A stretch of DNA of 64,000 nucleotides, taken from the NCBI GenBank assembly GCA_016287875.1, contig JAEEXQ010000006.1:1-64000 (forward strand), written 5' to 3'. The notes beneath the pieces were generated by a model, which searched no databases, was not told where the DNA came from, and worked only from the letters and a program-made list of their open reading frames with translations. A program made the position numbers and the translations under genes. Source of the DNA: Bacteroidales bacterium (GTDB lineage Bacteria; Bacteroidota; Bacteroidia; Bacteroidales; UBA932). Position 1 is the stretch's first letter. Every line of letters starts with the position of its first letter. Shown here piece by piece: positions 43,919-53,018 of this stretch.

Positions 43919-44665
43919 TTATTTTGCTTTGCCCTGGTTGGCTACGGCTGCCTGCTTGGCGGCGAGTTCCTCGGGGTCGGCAAGATAGTAATCCTTTACG
44001 AGATTGAGGTCGTCATCGAACTCGAACACGTACGGAGTTGCCGTAGGGATGTTGAGTTTCACGATGTCGGCGTCGGAGATACCTTTGAGGTGCTTTACCA
44101 CACCGCGGAGGCTGTTACCATGGGCGACGACAATGATGTTGTCGACCTTCTTGAGCATAGGGAAGATTTCGCACTCCCAGAAAGGCATTACGCGCTCGAT
44201 GCACTGCTTGAGGGCCTCGGTACGGGGAACGTACTGGTCGGGAACCGCAGCATAGCGGGGATCCTGGGTTGCGGAGTTGGGATCGGACTCGGGGAGAGGG
44301 AGGGGCTCCACGTCGTAGCTGCGGCGCCAGATGAGCACCTGCTCGTCGCCGTACTTGGCAGCGGTCTCGGCCTTGTTCAGTCCCTGGAGCATACCATAAT
44401 GCTTCTCATTGAGACGCCAGCTCTTCTGGACGGGAATCCAGTCGAGGTCCATAGCGTCGAGGACGTTATTGAGGGTCTTGACAGCCCTCTTGAGGTATGA
44501 GGTATAAGCAATGTCGAACTTGAATCCGGCTTCTTTCAGGGCTTTGCCTGCATCGAGAGCCTCCTGAAGGCCCTTCTCACTTAAATCTACGTTGGTCCAA
44601 CCTGTGAACCTGTTCTCTTTGTTCCACTGGCTCTCGCCGTGGCGTACTAATACGATGTTTTTCAT
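43919..44665 (-). CDS. gpmA: 2,3-bisphosphoglycerate-dependent phosphoglycerate mutase
   Basis: This 248-residue glycolytic enzyme starts [15 protein letters not shown], with the phosphorylated histidine in RHGES and the following [11 protein letters not shown]. The second catalytic segment [19 protein letters not shown] is intact. It interconverts 3- and 2-phosphoglycerate. It lies 15 bases after the M3 peptidase gene on the same strand and may be read from it. Confidence 0.98.
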   Translation of the reverse strand: MKNIVLVRHGESQWNKENRFTGWTNVDLSEKGLQEALDAGKALKEAGFKFDIAYTSYLKRAVKTLNNVLDAMDLDWIPVQKSWRLNEKHYGMLQGLNKAETAAKYGDEQVLIWRRSYDVEPLPLPESDPNSATQDPRYAAVPDQYVPRTEALKQCIERVMPFWECEIFPMLKKVDNIIVVAHGNSLRGVVKHLKGISDADIVKLNIPTATPYVFEFDDDLNLVKDYYLADPEELAAKQAAVANQGKAK

Positions 44666-44680
44666 TTATTATAATAGTTA

Positions 44681-46696
44681 TTAAAGTAATCCTCGTCCTA
44701 CCAGGAAAGCTTTGGAATCGGGCTCGCGGCCGGCGAATTCCTTGTAAAGTGTCATAGGCTCCTCGCTTCCGCCACGCTCGAGGAAGGTCTCCTTGAACTT
44801 CTTGGCAAGAGAGAGGTCGAAAGGCCCGTCGGGGGAAGCCTCGAAGATGCTGAAAGCATCCCTGTCGAGAACCTCGCTCCAGAGGTAGCCATAGTAACCG
44901 GTATTGTAACCGCTGCAGAAGATATGGTTGAAATAGGTCGTCCTGTAGCGGTAGGTGATCTCGGGGTTGAGAGCTATGGACTTGGCAAGATCGGCCTCGA
45001 GCTTGTCGATGAACTCGGTAGCCTGCTCGCGGGTGGCGATATCCTCCGGAATCATAGTCTCGTGCCACACGAGGTCGAGCATCGAAGCTGCGGCCAGCTC
45101 GGTGGTCATGAATCCCTGGTTGAACTTGAGCGAATTGTTGATCTTCTCCACAAGCGAAGCGGGGATGACCTCGCCCTTGTCGTTGCGGGCATACTTGGCA
45201 AGCAGCTCGGGCTGGAATGCCCAGTTCTCGTTGAACTGGCTGAAGGTCTCCACGAAATCGCGGGTGACACTGGTGCCGCTCACCGAAGGATAGTGGCACT
45301 TGGTCAGCAGCCCGTGCAGGGCGTGGCCGAACTCGTGGAATACCGTCTGCACGTCATCCACGTTCATATACTCGGAAAGGTTGCCGACGTTCACGATTAT
45401 GGGGCGCACGTCGTTGCCGGCGGCATCCACATACTGATCCCGGATATTATTCATCCAGGCACCTCCGCGCTTGCTGTCGCGAGGCAGATAGTCGGTGGTG
45501 AAGATACCGATGAGCGAGCCGTCGTCGGCAGTCACCTTCCAGGTGGTGACACAATCCTTGTTATAGGCGGGCACGCCCTCCAGCTTCTCCATGTTCACGC
45601 CATAGAGCTGCTTGGCGCAGGTGAAAATACCGTTGCGGACGGAATCCATATGGAAGTAAGGACGCACCTCTTCGTCGTCGAGGTCATACTTGACCTTGCG
45701 GACCTTTTCGGCATAGTACCACCAGTCCCAAGGCTCGATCTTCGAACCTGCAGGGAGTACGCCTGCGGCCACATCTTCATCCATGATCTTCTGCATGTCG
45801 GCAATCTCCTCGCAGGCCTTGGCGGTAGATGCCTTCAGGATTCCGCGGAGGAAAGAATCGACGGTGGCAGGATCTGCGGCCATCTTGTTGGAGAGGGTGT
45901 AGCTGGCGGAATTCTCGAATCCCAGCAGCCGGGCCTTCTCCTGGCGGAGACGGATGACCTCGACCATAAGCAGGGCGTTGTCGTTCTCGTTTCCGTGATG
46001 TCCGCGGGTGGTGTAGGCCTCATAGTACTCCTTTCGGAGGGCACGGTCGGCGGTAGATGTCATCTTCTCGGGATAGGCGCTCACACTGAAGCCGAACTTA
46101 TCCTTGAAGGCGTTGCTCTCGGCGAGTATGTTGTTGCCGATCTTCTGGGTCTTGGAGGCGATGGCCTCGTTGATCTCGCGAAGACGCGCCTGCTTCTCCT
46201 CGGGAAGGCCGATTCCCTCGCGCTCGAAAGCCTCGAAGTGCTTCTTCAGCACCATCTGCTGCTCGCGGGTGAGATTGGACTGGTCGCCATTATAGACGGC
46301 TGCAATCCTCTCGTAGAGGGCCTTGTTGAAGGACATATTGTTCTCGTGAGCGCTGGTAAGGGGGATGGACTCCTCTACCACTGCGTCGAGCGCGTCGCTG
46401 CGGTCGGTCTCGGAAACATTGTACATCACTCCTATCACCTTGGCAAGGGTGCGGCCGGAGAGTTCGAGAGGAGCTATGGTGTTCTCGAAGGTCGGAGCCT
46501 CTTCATTTGCCACGATGGCATCTATCTCCGCCTGCTGCTCGGCTATGCCGGCCTTGATGGCAGGGATATAATGGGAAACCTTGATTTTGTCGAAGGGAGG
46601 TATTCCGTAAGGAGTGTCCCATTCCTGGAGGAAGGGGTTGGTGTTACAAGCTGAAACCGCCATTGCTGCAATTGCGATGTAAAGTAATTTTTTCAT
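44681..46696 (-). CDS. M3 family metallopeptidase lipoprotein (peptidyl-dipeptidase Dcp-like)
   Basis: This 671-residue protein has a lipoprotein signal (MAVSACNTN, Cys17) and the helical M3 fold with the zinc motif FHEFGHALHG: His454, Glu455 and His458, with the third ligand downstream. Dcp enzymes cut dipeptides from peptide C-termini. The lipid anchor places it in the periplasm or on the surface. It follows the DUF5689 gene by one base, so it belongs to the surface locus and may process peptides or proteins bound to the imported material. Confidence 0.94.
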   Translation of the reverse strand: MKKLLYIAIAAMAVSACNTNPFLQEWDTPYGIPPFDKIKVSHYIPAIKAGIAEQQAEIDAIVANEEAPTFENTIAPLELSGRTLAKVIGVMYNVSETDRSDALDAVVEESIPLTSAHENNMSFNKALYERIAAVYNGDQSNLTREQQMVLKKHFEAFEREGIGLPEEKQARLREINEAIASKTQKIGNNILAESNAFKDKFGFSVSAYPEKMTSTADRALRKEYYEAYTTRGHHGNENDNALLMVEVIRLRQEKARLLGFENSASYTLSNKMAADPATVDSFLRGILKASTAKACEEIADMQKIMDEDVAAGVLPAGSKIEPWDWWYYAEKVRKVKYDLDDEEVRPYFHMDSVRNGIFTCAKQLYGVNMEKLEGVPAYNKDCVTTWKVTADDGSLIGIFTTDYLPRDSKRGGAWMNNIRDQYVDAAGNDVRPIIVNVGNLSEYMNVDDVQTVFHEFGHALHGLLTKCHYPSVSGTSVTRDFVETFSQFNENWAFQPELLAKYARNDKGEVIPASLVEKINNSLKFNQGFMTTELAAASMLDLVWHETMIPEDIATREQATEFIDKLEADLAKSIALNPEITYRYRTTYFNHIFCSGYNTGYYGYLWSEVLDRDAFSIFEASPDGPFDLSLAKKFKETFLERGGSEEPMTLYKEFAGREPDSKAFLVGRGLL

Positions 46697-46697
46697 T

Positions 46698-47852
46698 TTA
46701 GAAAGTCATTGTTTCTTTGGGCAGAGGGGTACCGTCGGCATAGGTGAAATCCTCATAGGAATTCACGGTGATCTGTATATCTCCCTGATAAAGGGTGAGG
46801 ATGCCGGTCACGCTGAGGGTCTTGCTGCCGTCCAGGATGTCGTCGGGAATCTTGTAATCGCCGAAACGGCCATAGCCGCTGGTGCGGATGGCGACCTCGG
46901 TATTACCCATCTTGAAGGTCTGGCTCACGGTGCCTGCCTGGCGCTCTATGTCTCCATAGTGCTTGCCGTTCACGAGGTTTCCGAGAAGGTCTTTCTTGTC
47001 CTTGTGGTCACCCACGGTACCGTAGTTCTGGTCGCCGGAGTTTCCTATCTTGATGGCATCCCAGAGGCCGGATTCGAGATACTTGCCCATAAGGTTCTTG
47101 CTCATTGCCCAGGTCTTGACTCCCCAGGTCTGGTCGGCCACGAAGATACGGTTGGAAGATTCCTTCTTGTTGTCGTTGCTGTTCAGATAGAGCAGGGTGA
47201 AAACATTGTTGGCATACTGCAGGCCGTCGAGGTGGACGAGCTCGCCAAGATACTTGCAGCTGGCGACGGTGCCGTTCTTCGAAGGCAGCTGGGATTCGCT
47301 GAGGGTGGTCGGAGCGACGGGAGCGCCAAGTTCACCTTTGTAGATGTACTTGTCAATGAAGAAAGGGAGTTCGATATAGGAAGTCTCATATTCTCCAGTG
47401 GGATCTTCCAGGCCGACCTGCACCATTCCGTTTCCGCCGTAGTTGCCGGACTTGTATCCGTACATGCCCACGGTCATACCGTTCAGGAACACATATATGG
47501 TCTGACCTTCGTGATAGTCGCTGTAGAGGCTGGAGCGGCCGGCCTTGATTTCCATTCCGCCGGTCTCGTCCTGGATATAGAAACTCTTGTAGATATTGCC
47601 TGCCTTGTCGGAAGAGCAGACCTTTCCGGAAATGAAGAGATCTTCGGTAATGGCTATGGGGCCGTTTCCGGGAGTATATCTGGCAGCCAGCTGGGCGATG
47701 GTTATATGACGCCCCATCTGGTTCATCTGTTCGAGGGTAACGGGCTCGAACGCCTTGGGCTCGTCGTAGTCGAGGGTGTAAACCGGTTCCCACTCTTCGC
47801 AGGAAACGAGGGCCGCAAGAGCGGTAGCTAAGATGATCAACGATTTCTTCAT
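46698..47852 (-). CDS. DUF5689 surface lipoprotein
   Basis: This 384-residue protein has a lipoprotein signal (AALVSCEEW, Cys18). A DUF5689 domain of OB-fold type follows (about 40-280), with ITEDLFISGKVCSSDKAGNIYKSFYIQDETGG as its typical core, split here only to show the pattern of strand, loop and QDETGG. Related OB-folds also occur in the three BACON lipoproteins of this locus. OB-folds often bind nucleic acids or oligosaccharides. The gene lies four bases after the TonB receptor gene and one base before the M3 peptidase gene. Confidence 0.85.
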   Translation of the reverse strand: MKKSLIILATALAALVSCEEWEPVYTLDYDEPKAFEPVTLEQMNQMGRHITIAQLAARYTPGNGPIAITEDLFISGKVCSSDKAGNIYKSFYIQDETGGMEIKAGRSSLYSDYHEGQTIYVFLNGMTVGMYGYKSGNYGGNGMVQVGLEDPTGEYETSYIELPFFIDKYIYKGELGAPVAPTTLSESQLPSKNGTVASCKYLGELVHLDGLQYANNVFTLLYLNSNDNKKESSNRIFVADQTWGVKTWAMSKNLMGKYLESGLWDAIKIGNSGDQNYGTVGDHKDKKDLLGNLVNGKHYGDIERQAGTVSQTFKMGNTEVAIRTSGYGRFGDYKIPDDILDGSKTLSVTGILTLYQGDIQITVNSYEDFTYADGTPLPKETMTF

Positions 47853-47856
47853 GGCC

Positions 47857-50736
47857 CTAGAATTTGAAATAGACGTTCAACATATAGTTAAATCCGCTCA
47901 TATAGAAATACTTGGAGTCGAAACGGTAGAACCGGGTCTTGCTGGTAGTATTGTCGATGAGACGGGTCTGCTCATAACCACCGGTCTTGACCGTGGTATT
48001 GTTGAGAAGGTTCTTCGCATTGAAGTTCACGCCAAGCTGATACTTGTAGTGGATGTACCAGCTCTTGCCTACGCTGAGGTTGAGCAGCCAGCAGGGGTCG
48101 AACTTCTCCTGACGGGTAAGTCCCATAATTTCGTTGGGAGTAACCTTGTTGTCGGGGCCGGCGGTCGCGACGTCGGTGCGGTAGAAGGGGTTCATATCAA
48201 GATATGCATTGCGGAAGTGCTGCACGTCGAGGTCGATGAACCAGTAGTTCTTGTTCCAGGAAAGCCCGAGGCTGGCAGCAGTCTGGGGAGTGCTGGGCAC
48301 ATAGTGCTTCTCGGTTCCGGTGATTTCCTCGACATATCCGCCTGCACCGTCGCTGGAGTAAAGAGGATTGTTCTTCCAGTAAGATACGGGCTGGTTCTCC
48401 ATGACCATCTCGGAGCTGTTGTCCACGGTCTGGGTCATGTAGGGATTGGAGGTGTAGATGTATTCACCCATGCTGAGTGCACCCTGGACGGAGAGACCGG
48501 GCACGGGAACGGGGACCTTGAATCCGAGTTCGACACCGGCGTGGCGCTCGTCGATGCCCACCATCGAGAAGTTGGTGAAGGCATTCTGGAGATCGTCGTA
48601 GAAACTCATCAGGTCGGTCTGGTCGTTGATGGTGGTGTAGAAGAGCGTTCCCCTCACGTTGTAGCCGTTGGCCGAGTACGAAGCGTTCAGGTCGGCCGAG
48701 AAGGTCTTGACGGTGGTGAGGTTGGGAGCGATGCTGTTGCGGGTACGGGGCGACAGGAAGGCCTGGTTGAACTTGGGCGCGTCGTTGTAGTAGCCCACGT
48801 TGGCGTAGAGCCTGGTGTTGCCGCCTATCACGTAGTTGACACCGGCCTTGGCACCGTAGGTAAGGAAGCTCTTATGCTCGCTTTCACCCTGGGAATCATC
48901 GGGGAAGAGGCCGTTCTTCCATACGCCCTCGCGCCAGAAGGTGTTGTAGCCGACCTTGCCGGCCACGTTGGCGCTGAGGTTGCCGAGGGCATACTTGGCA
49001 TTCACCCATCCCTCGTAATTCTGCACGTTGGCGAAATAATCGTATCCGTACTTGTCACCCTTCTTAACCTTCTGGGCGGTGTTGCCGTGGGCATAATAGT
49101 AATCCAGGTCGTTCTGGACCGCTATGGGATCGGCACCGAAGTCGCGCTCGGCGAAGTTGTTGATATTGATGAAGTACTCGCCGCCCAGCAGGTCGTCGAT
49201 GCGGGTGTAGTACTCGGTACGGTTGACCTTTGCGCTGAGGCCTCCGTTCAAGGACAGGAAGTGGTTAACCTGGTACTTGGCGGTGGCTGCGAGGTTGAAG
49301 TCGTTCTGGTCCACGCGGCGCTCCTGGATGACATACTTGGAGCGCATGTTACCATCCTCGTCGAGGCTGAGGCGGTTCACGTCATAGAGCCTGTCCCAGT
49401 TGACCTGGGTATATTGAGGATAATCGTCGGGGTGGGTCCAGATTTCGGTGGCCCAGGCATACTTGCCGGTATTCTGACGGTTGAGGTCAGGATCAGCGTT
49501 ATAGAAGTAGCTGGGGAGATTGCGGTAGTAGTCCGGGCGGGGGTCGGCGGCATCGTACCAGTCGAGGGCGGTATTGCCGTTGCGGCCGAAACGATAGAGG
49601 GCGGTGACGCTTGCCTGGAACTCGTCGGAAGGAGTGTAATCGTACTTCACAATGGCCACAGGCTCGTGGGTCTTGGCCACGCGGGAGTTACGCACCACAC
49701 CGTTCTGATAGCCCCAGTTAGGGTTGTACATATTGTCCCCTACCAGGTCGTAAGCCTCCTGGGTGGCACCCATCTGCTTACCTCTCTCGCCGGGCGTTCC
49801 GAAGAAGACGAATCCGAGCTTGTGGGTATCGTCGAACACCTTCTCGGCAGCTGCATAGTATGCGAAAGAACGGTAATATACGCCGCGGATCCAGTCGTTA
49901 CCGCCGAAGCGGCCGCTGACGTTGAAGGCGTAGGCCCAGCCGTTGTCCTGCATTCCGGATGCGTAGGAGAGCATCAAACGCAGGCGGTAGAACTGGCTGT
50001 TGGTAAGGGCGCTGGCCCTGAATCCCTTGCGGACGTTGGTAGCGTTGGCGAAGATGTTGCTCGATCCGTTGTAGCCGCTGAAGCCGTACTCGGAAATCTC
50101 GTTGCCTATGGTTGCCTCCTTGATGCGGGTGGCCTCGTTCAGGCCGCTCCACAGGGAATAAGGAGAGTAACCGGTAATGGCATCGTTCATCTTCACGCCA
50201 GCGAGATACACATCCTGGCTTTCGCTCAGGTAGCCGCGTGTCTTGAAACGGACGGCGCTGAAGCCGAAGCTGGCGATATTGTTGAAGATATCGTTGGAGC
50301 CGCCGATGATGGCCGGGCTGTCGTTGTAGCCGGAGTCATCGAGGTCGAACTCCATCAGGGAGGCATCTTCCATATTCTCCATACTCTGGGTAGGAGTCAG
50401 GGAGACGTTGAACATATTCTTCACATATCCGTCGTTGACCGTTACGTTGACGGTATTCTGCAGGTACTCGCTGGCTTCGATGACAACGACATACATTCCG
50501 TTCTTAAGGTTGTCCACCTTGAACTGGCCAACTTCGTCGGACTTGACGGAAGCCACGAGCTCGGCTCCCGAATATACATTGAGCACGGCACCCTGAACCG
50601 GTTCCTTGGTGCCGCGGATGATCACGGTACCCTTGACTCCTCCGCTGTAGCTGTCCGGGGCCTGAGGGGCACCCATAGCCACGAAGCCGAGGCCGGTCGC
50701 GAATGCCAATGCTGCTGCCAATATGGTTTTTCTCAT
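47857..50736 (-). CDS. TonB-dependent receptor with N-terminal carboxypeptidase-like domain
   Basis: This 959-residue outer-membrane protein has a signal peptide, a carboxypeptidase-regulatory-like domain (about 33-115, GVKGTVIIRGTKEPVQGAVL), a plug-like region with FKTRGYLSESQDVYLAGVKMND and a barrel ending in VYFKF. There is no SusD homologue beside it. Its direct neighbours are a DUF5689 lipoprotein and an EEP nuclease/phosphatase, so it probably imports the products of those enzymes, perhaps nucleotides or oligonucleotides (inference). Confidence 0.9.
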   Translation of the reverse strand: MRKTILAAALAFATGLGFVAMGAPQAPDSYSGGVKGTVIIRGTKEPVQGAVLNVYSGAELVASVKSDEVGQFKVDNLKNGMYVVVIEASEYLQNTVNVTVNDGYVKNMFNVSLTPTQSMENMEDASLMEFDLDDSGYNDSPAIIGGSNDIFNNIASFGFSAVRFKTRGYLSESQDVYLAGVKMNDAITGYSPYSLWSGLNEATRIKEATIGNEISEYGFSGYNGSSNIFANATNVRKGFRASALTNSQFYRLRLMLSYASGMQDNGWAYAFNVSGRFGGNDWIRGVYYRSFAYYAAAEKVFDDTHKLGFVFFGTPGERGKQMGATQEAYDLVGDNMYNPNWGYQNGVVRNSRVAKTHEPVAIVKYDYTPSDEFQASVTALYRFGRNGNTALDWYDAADPRPDYYRNLPSYFYNADPDLNRQNTGKYAWATEIWTHPDDYPQYTQVNWDRLYDVNRLSLDEDGNMRSKYVIQERRVDQNDFNLAATAKYQVNHFLSLNGGLSAKVNRTEYYTRIDDLLGGEYFININNFAERDFGADPIAVQNDLDYYYAHGNTAQKVKKGDKYGYDYFANVQNYEGWVNAKYALGNLSANVAGKVGYNTFWREGVWKNGLFPDDSQGESEHKSFLTYGAKAGVNYVIGGNTRLYANVGYYNDAPKFNQAFLSPRTRNSIAPNLTTVKTFSADLNASYSANGYNVRGTLFYTTINDQTDLMSFYDDLQNAFTNFSMVGIDERHAGVELGFKVPVPVPGLSVQGALSMGEYIYTSNPYMTQTVDNSSEMVMENQPVSYWKNNPLYSSDGAGGYVEEITGTEKHYVPSTPQTAASLGLSWNKNYWFIDLDVQHFRNAYLDMNPFYRTDVATAGPDNKVTPNEIMGLTRQEKFDPCWLLNLSVGKSWYIHYKYQLGVNFNAKNLLNNTTVKTGGYEQTRLIDNTTSKTRFYRFDSKYFYMSGFNYMLNVYFKF

Positions 50737-50743
50737 AATAGCG

Positions 50744-51817
50744 TTATTTGGTTACAACAATATAAGTCGGATAGTGGTCGGAATACCCACCCACGAATGC
50801 TCCGCCGGAGAAGGTGCGGAAGGGCGTTCCCTTGTAGGGGCCGGTCTGCTGGGTCATGAAGTACTTCTTGAACACGCGGCCGTAGAATCCCTTCTTGTTG
50901 ATCTTTGCAATCTTGAATCCGTTGTCCGGGGCTTTGGCAAGCTGGCCGTTCACCAGGATGATGTCGTAGATATTCCACTGTCCCTGGTATGCGAGGGATC
51001 CGTAGCCGGCCTTGAGCATACTGAGGAAGGGGGAGAAGAAGTCGCCATCCGCCATCTCATCTATGGTCTCCCTGCCGTGCATGAACTTGGTCATGCTCAC
51101 GTCGGAGGGATTGTCGTTCATATCGCCCATGACCACGATGCGGATGCCGGGGAACTCCTTCTCGAGCTGCGCAGCCCTCTGGTAGATGATCTCTGCTCCG
51201 CGGGGACGGAGGTCGGCACCCTTTCCGCCTATACGGGAAGGAAGGTGGGCCACGAAGAATGCGAACATCTCTCCGTCGATGGTGCCGCGGACCATAAGCA
51301 CGTCGCGGGTGCGGAAGTTATCCTTCTCTTCCTGGGTCCAGGCGCTGAAATCGATTTCGCTGGGCTCGAAGGTGAAGGGGATGCTTTCGGTGGCGATGGG
51401 AGTGAAGTACTCGGGCTTATAGAAGAGGGCGCAGTCCACGCCACGGCGGTCAGGGCCGTCGAAATGGACTATCTGATAGTTGGCGGCGACGATTTCGGGC
51501 TGGGAAACCAGGTCCTCGAGCACGTGGCGGTTCTCGATTTCGCTGACACCCAGGATGGTATGCCAGCAGCCGTTATCCTTGGCCATTGCCTTGATTACGG
51601 TCGCCATGTTATGGAGCTTCTTCTCGTACTTGGCCTCCGTCCACTGGTTCTGGCCGTCGGGAAGGAACTGGTAGTCGTTCTTCCCGTCGTCGTGATAAGT
51701 GTCGAAAAGGTTCTCGAGGTTGTAGAAGCCGATCACGTGGCTCTTAGGCTTACGCTCTGCATTCGCGCAAGGGGCGACGAGCGCAAGGGCAAGGATGATT
51801 GCTAAAACTCTTTTCAT
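50744..51817 (-). CDS. Secreted endonuclease/exonuclease/phosphatase (EEP) family protein
   Basis: This 357-residue protein has a signal peptide (MKRVLAIILALALVAPCANA) and all EEP blocks: FYNLENLFD, GVSEIEN (metal-binding Glu), RGVDCALFY, VAHLPSR, GDMNDNPSD and GGYSDHYP (catalytic Asp-His). The family includes DNase I-like nucleases and phosphodiesterases. It sits between a NUC1-type nuclease and a TonB receptor, which favours nucleic-acid breakdown outside the cell. It follows the NUC1 gene by five bases. Confidence 0.92.
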   Translation of the reverse strand: MKRVLAIILALALVAPCANAERKPKSHVIGFYNLENLFDTYHDDGKNDYQFLPDGQNQWTEAKYEKKLHNMATVIKAMAKDNGCWHTILGVSEIENRHVLEDLVSQPEIVAANYQIVHFDGPDRRGVDCALFYKPEYFTPIATESIPFTFEPSEIDFSAWTQEEKDNFRTRDVLMVRGTIDGEMFAFFVAHLPSRIGGKGADLRPRGAEIIYQRAAQLEKEFPGIRIVVMGDMNDNPSDVSMTKFMHGRETIDEMADGDFFSPFLSMLKAGYGSLAYQGQWNIYDIILVNGQLAKAPDNGFKIAKINKKGFYGRVFKKYFMTQQTGPYKGTPFRTFSGGAFVGGYSDHYPTYIVVTK

Positions 51818-51822
51818 ATCTG

Positions 51823-53004
51823 TTAATACCAGGATGAAGGCAGCCAGTTGGGTGCCTGGGCCTTCAGTTTATTCGTTGTTTCGTCACCTACCTTCTTGGG
51901 GAGGTTGACGAAGAATTGTATTCCGGTCTTCCGCTCCAGTTCGTCTATGCTCATGGCAAAGTCGCCCGGAGATCCGGAGAGGGTGGATTCGTGAGGCATA
52001 TAGATGCCTGCAGCGCTGTAGTTGTTGAATCTGCCATACCCGGCGCCATAGAAAAGCAGAGCCTTGAAATAGGCGTCCGGGACGGTTATGCTGTGACCGT
52101 CACGGTCACGGGTCTTACGGGAGCCAAGCACGGCTCCGGTAACGACATACAAAGTGTCGGAAAGTTTGGCCAGGGTGCGCACGGAACCTTCCAGGGCTGC
52201 CCAGATGCCACTGTTGAAGTCATAATCCTGAGGGGTCATGTTGGTGGCATAGAAGGTGGCGGCGTTCCTGGAAGTGGTACCCTGCCTGTCGGCGGAAGGG
52301 ATCTGATGGCCGCGGGTGTAACCGGTACCATAGGTGCTGATTACATTCTGCTGGCAGCTCTGGGGCAGAAGAGGATCGTATGCCCAGTCATCCGTCCTGC
52401 CAAGATATGAGCCGATGAGGCTGGTATTGAGGGGATAGGCCACCCATACGGCATCGAAGTCGGAAAAACTGTAGTAGTATGAGTAGTTTCTCATCTCCCT
52501 GGATCCCACGGTCATATAGTGGGTGAAGAATTCCTTCCCGTCATCGGCAGAGGTGGCGGGGAGTTCCAGCCAGCCTTGGGTGGCTATCTTCGCTCCATAG
52601 CCGCCTACGTTCGCCCATCCTTTGTTGTACTGGGTGAAGCTGGCCTCGGCCTTGCCGGCGGCAGATTTCAGTATGATCTTGAGGCTGCGGGGATTGGCGG
52701 TGTCGTCATTCTGGGAGTAGCGGAACTTGACATTGGAAACGGGTCCGTTTCCGGATGTCGGATTCAGCTCTGCCCATCCGCTCTGTTCCCCTTCATAGAC
52801 GATTTCCAAGGTCCAGGCCTTGCCGGCCGTGACGCCTATGAACTGGCTTCCGGCCTTTGATTCCACGGAACTCTTGGGAAGGGAGATTTCGGGAGTTACC
52901 TTATCGACCGTCTTCTCTTCCCGGGTACAGGAAAATAGTGTCAGTGACAACGCTATGAGCGCTGCCACTGCCACTAAGGATATGAGGTTTGAAAACGGCC
53001 TCAT
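51823..53004 (-). CDS. Lipoprotein DNA/RNA non-specific endonuclease (NUC1) with BACON domain
   Basis: This 393-residue protein has a lipoprotein signal (LTLFSCTRE, Cys26), a BACON-like beta-sandwich (about 38-128, ending ASFTQYNKGW) and a NUC1 beta-beta-alpha-metal nuclease domain (about 160-393). The catalytic motif reads TRGHQIPSADR with His233 as general base. The metal-binding asparagine is in NMTPQ (Asn255), followed by NSGIWAALE. The family consensus DRGH has Thr in place of Asp here. It should cut DNA and RNA at the cell surface, the strongest functional pointer in this locus. It lies 14 bases after the BACON/DUF5689 gene. Confidence 0.92.
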   Translation of the reverse strand: MRPFSNLISLVAVAALIALSLTLFSCTREEKTVDKVTPEISLPKSSVESKAGSQFIGVTAGKAWTLEIVYEGEQSGWAELNPTSGNGPVSNVKFRYSQNDDTANPRSLKIILKSAAGKAEASFTQYNKGWANVGGYGAKIATQGWLELPATSADDGKEFFTHYMTVGSREMRNYSYYYSFSDFDAVWVAYPLNTSLIGSYLGRTDDWAYDPLLPQSCQQNVISTYGTGYTRGHQIPSADRQGTTSRNAATFYATNMTPQDYDFNSGIWAALEGSVRTLAKLSDTLYVVTGAVLGSRKTRDRDGHSITVPDAYFKALLFYGAGYGRFNNYSAAGIYMPHESTLSGSPGDFAMSIDELERKTGIQFFVNLPKKVGDETTNKLKAQAPNWLPSSWY

Positions 53005-53018
53005 TATTTCGGATTGAA

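Noticed and set aside
47833..50859. Very long plus-strand open frame of 1008 codons
   Set aside because: It is antisense to a TonB receptor gene with full family motifs; the frame is open only because of codon composition.
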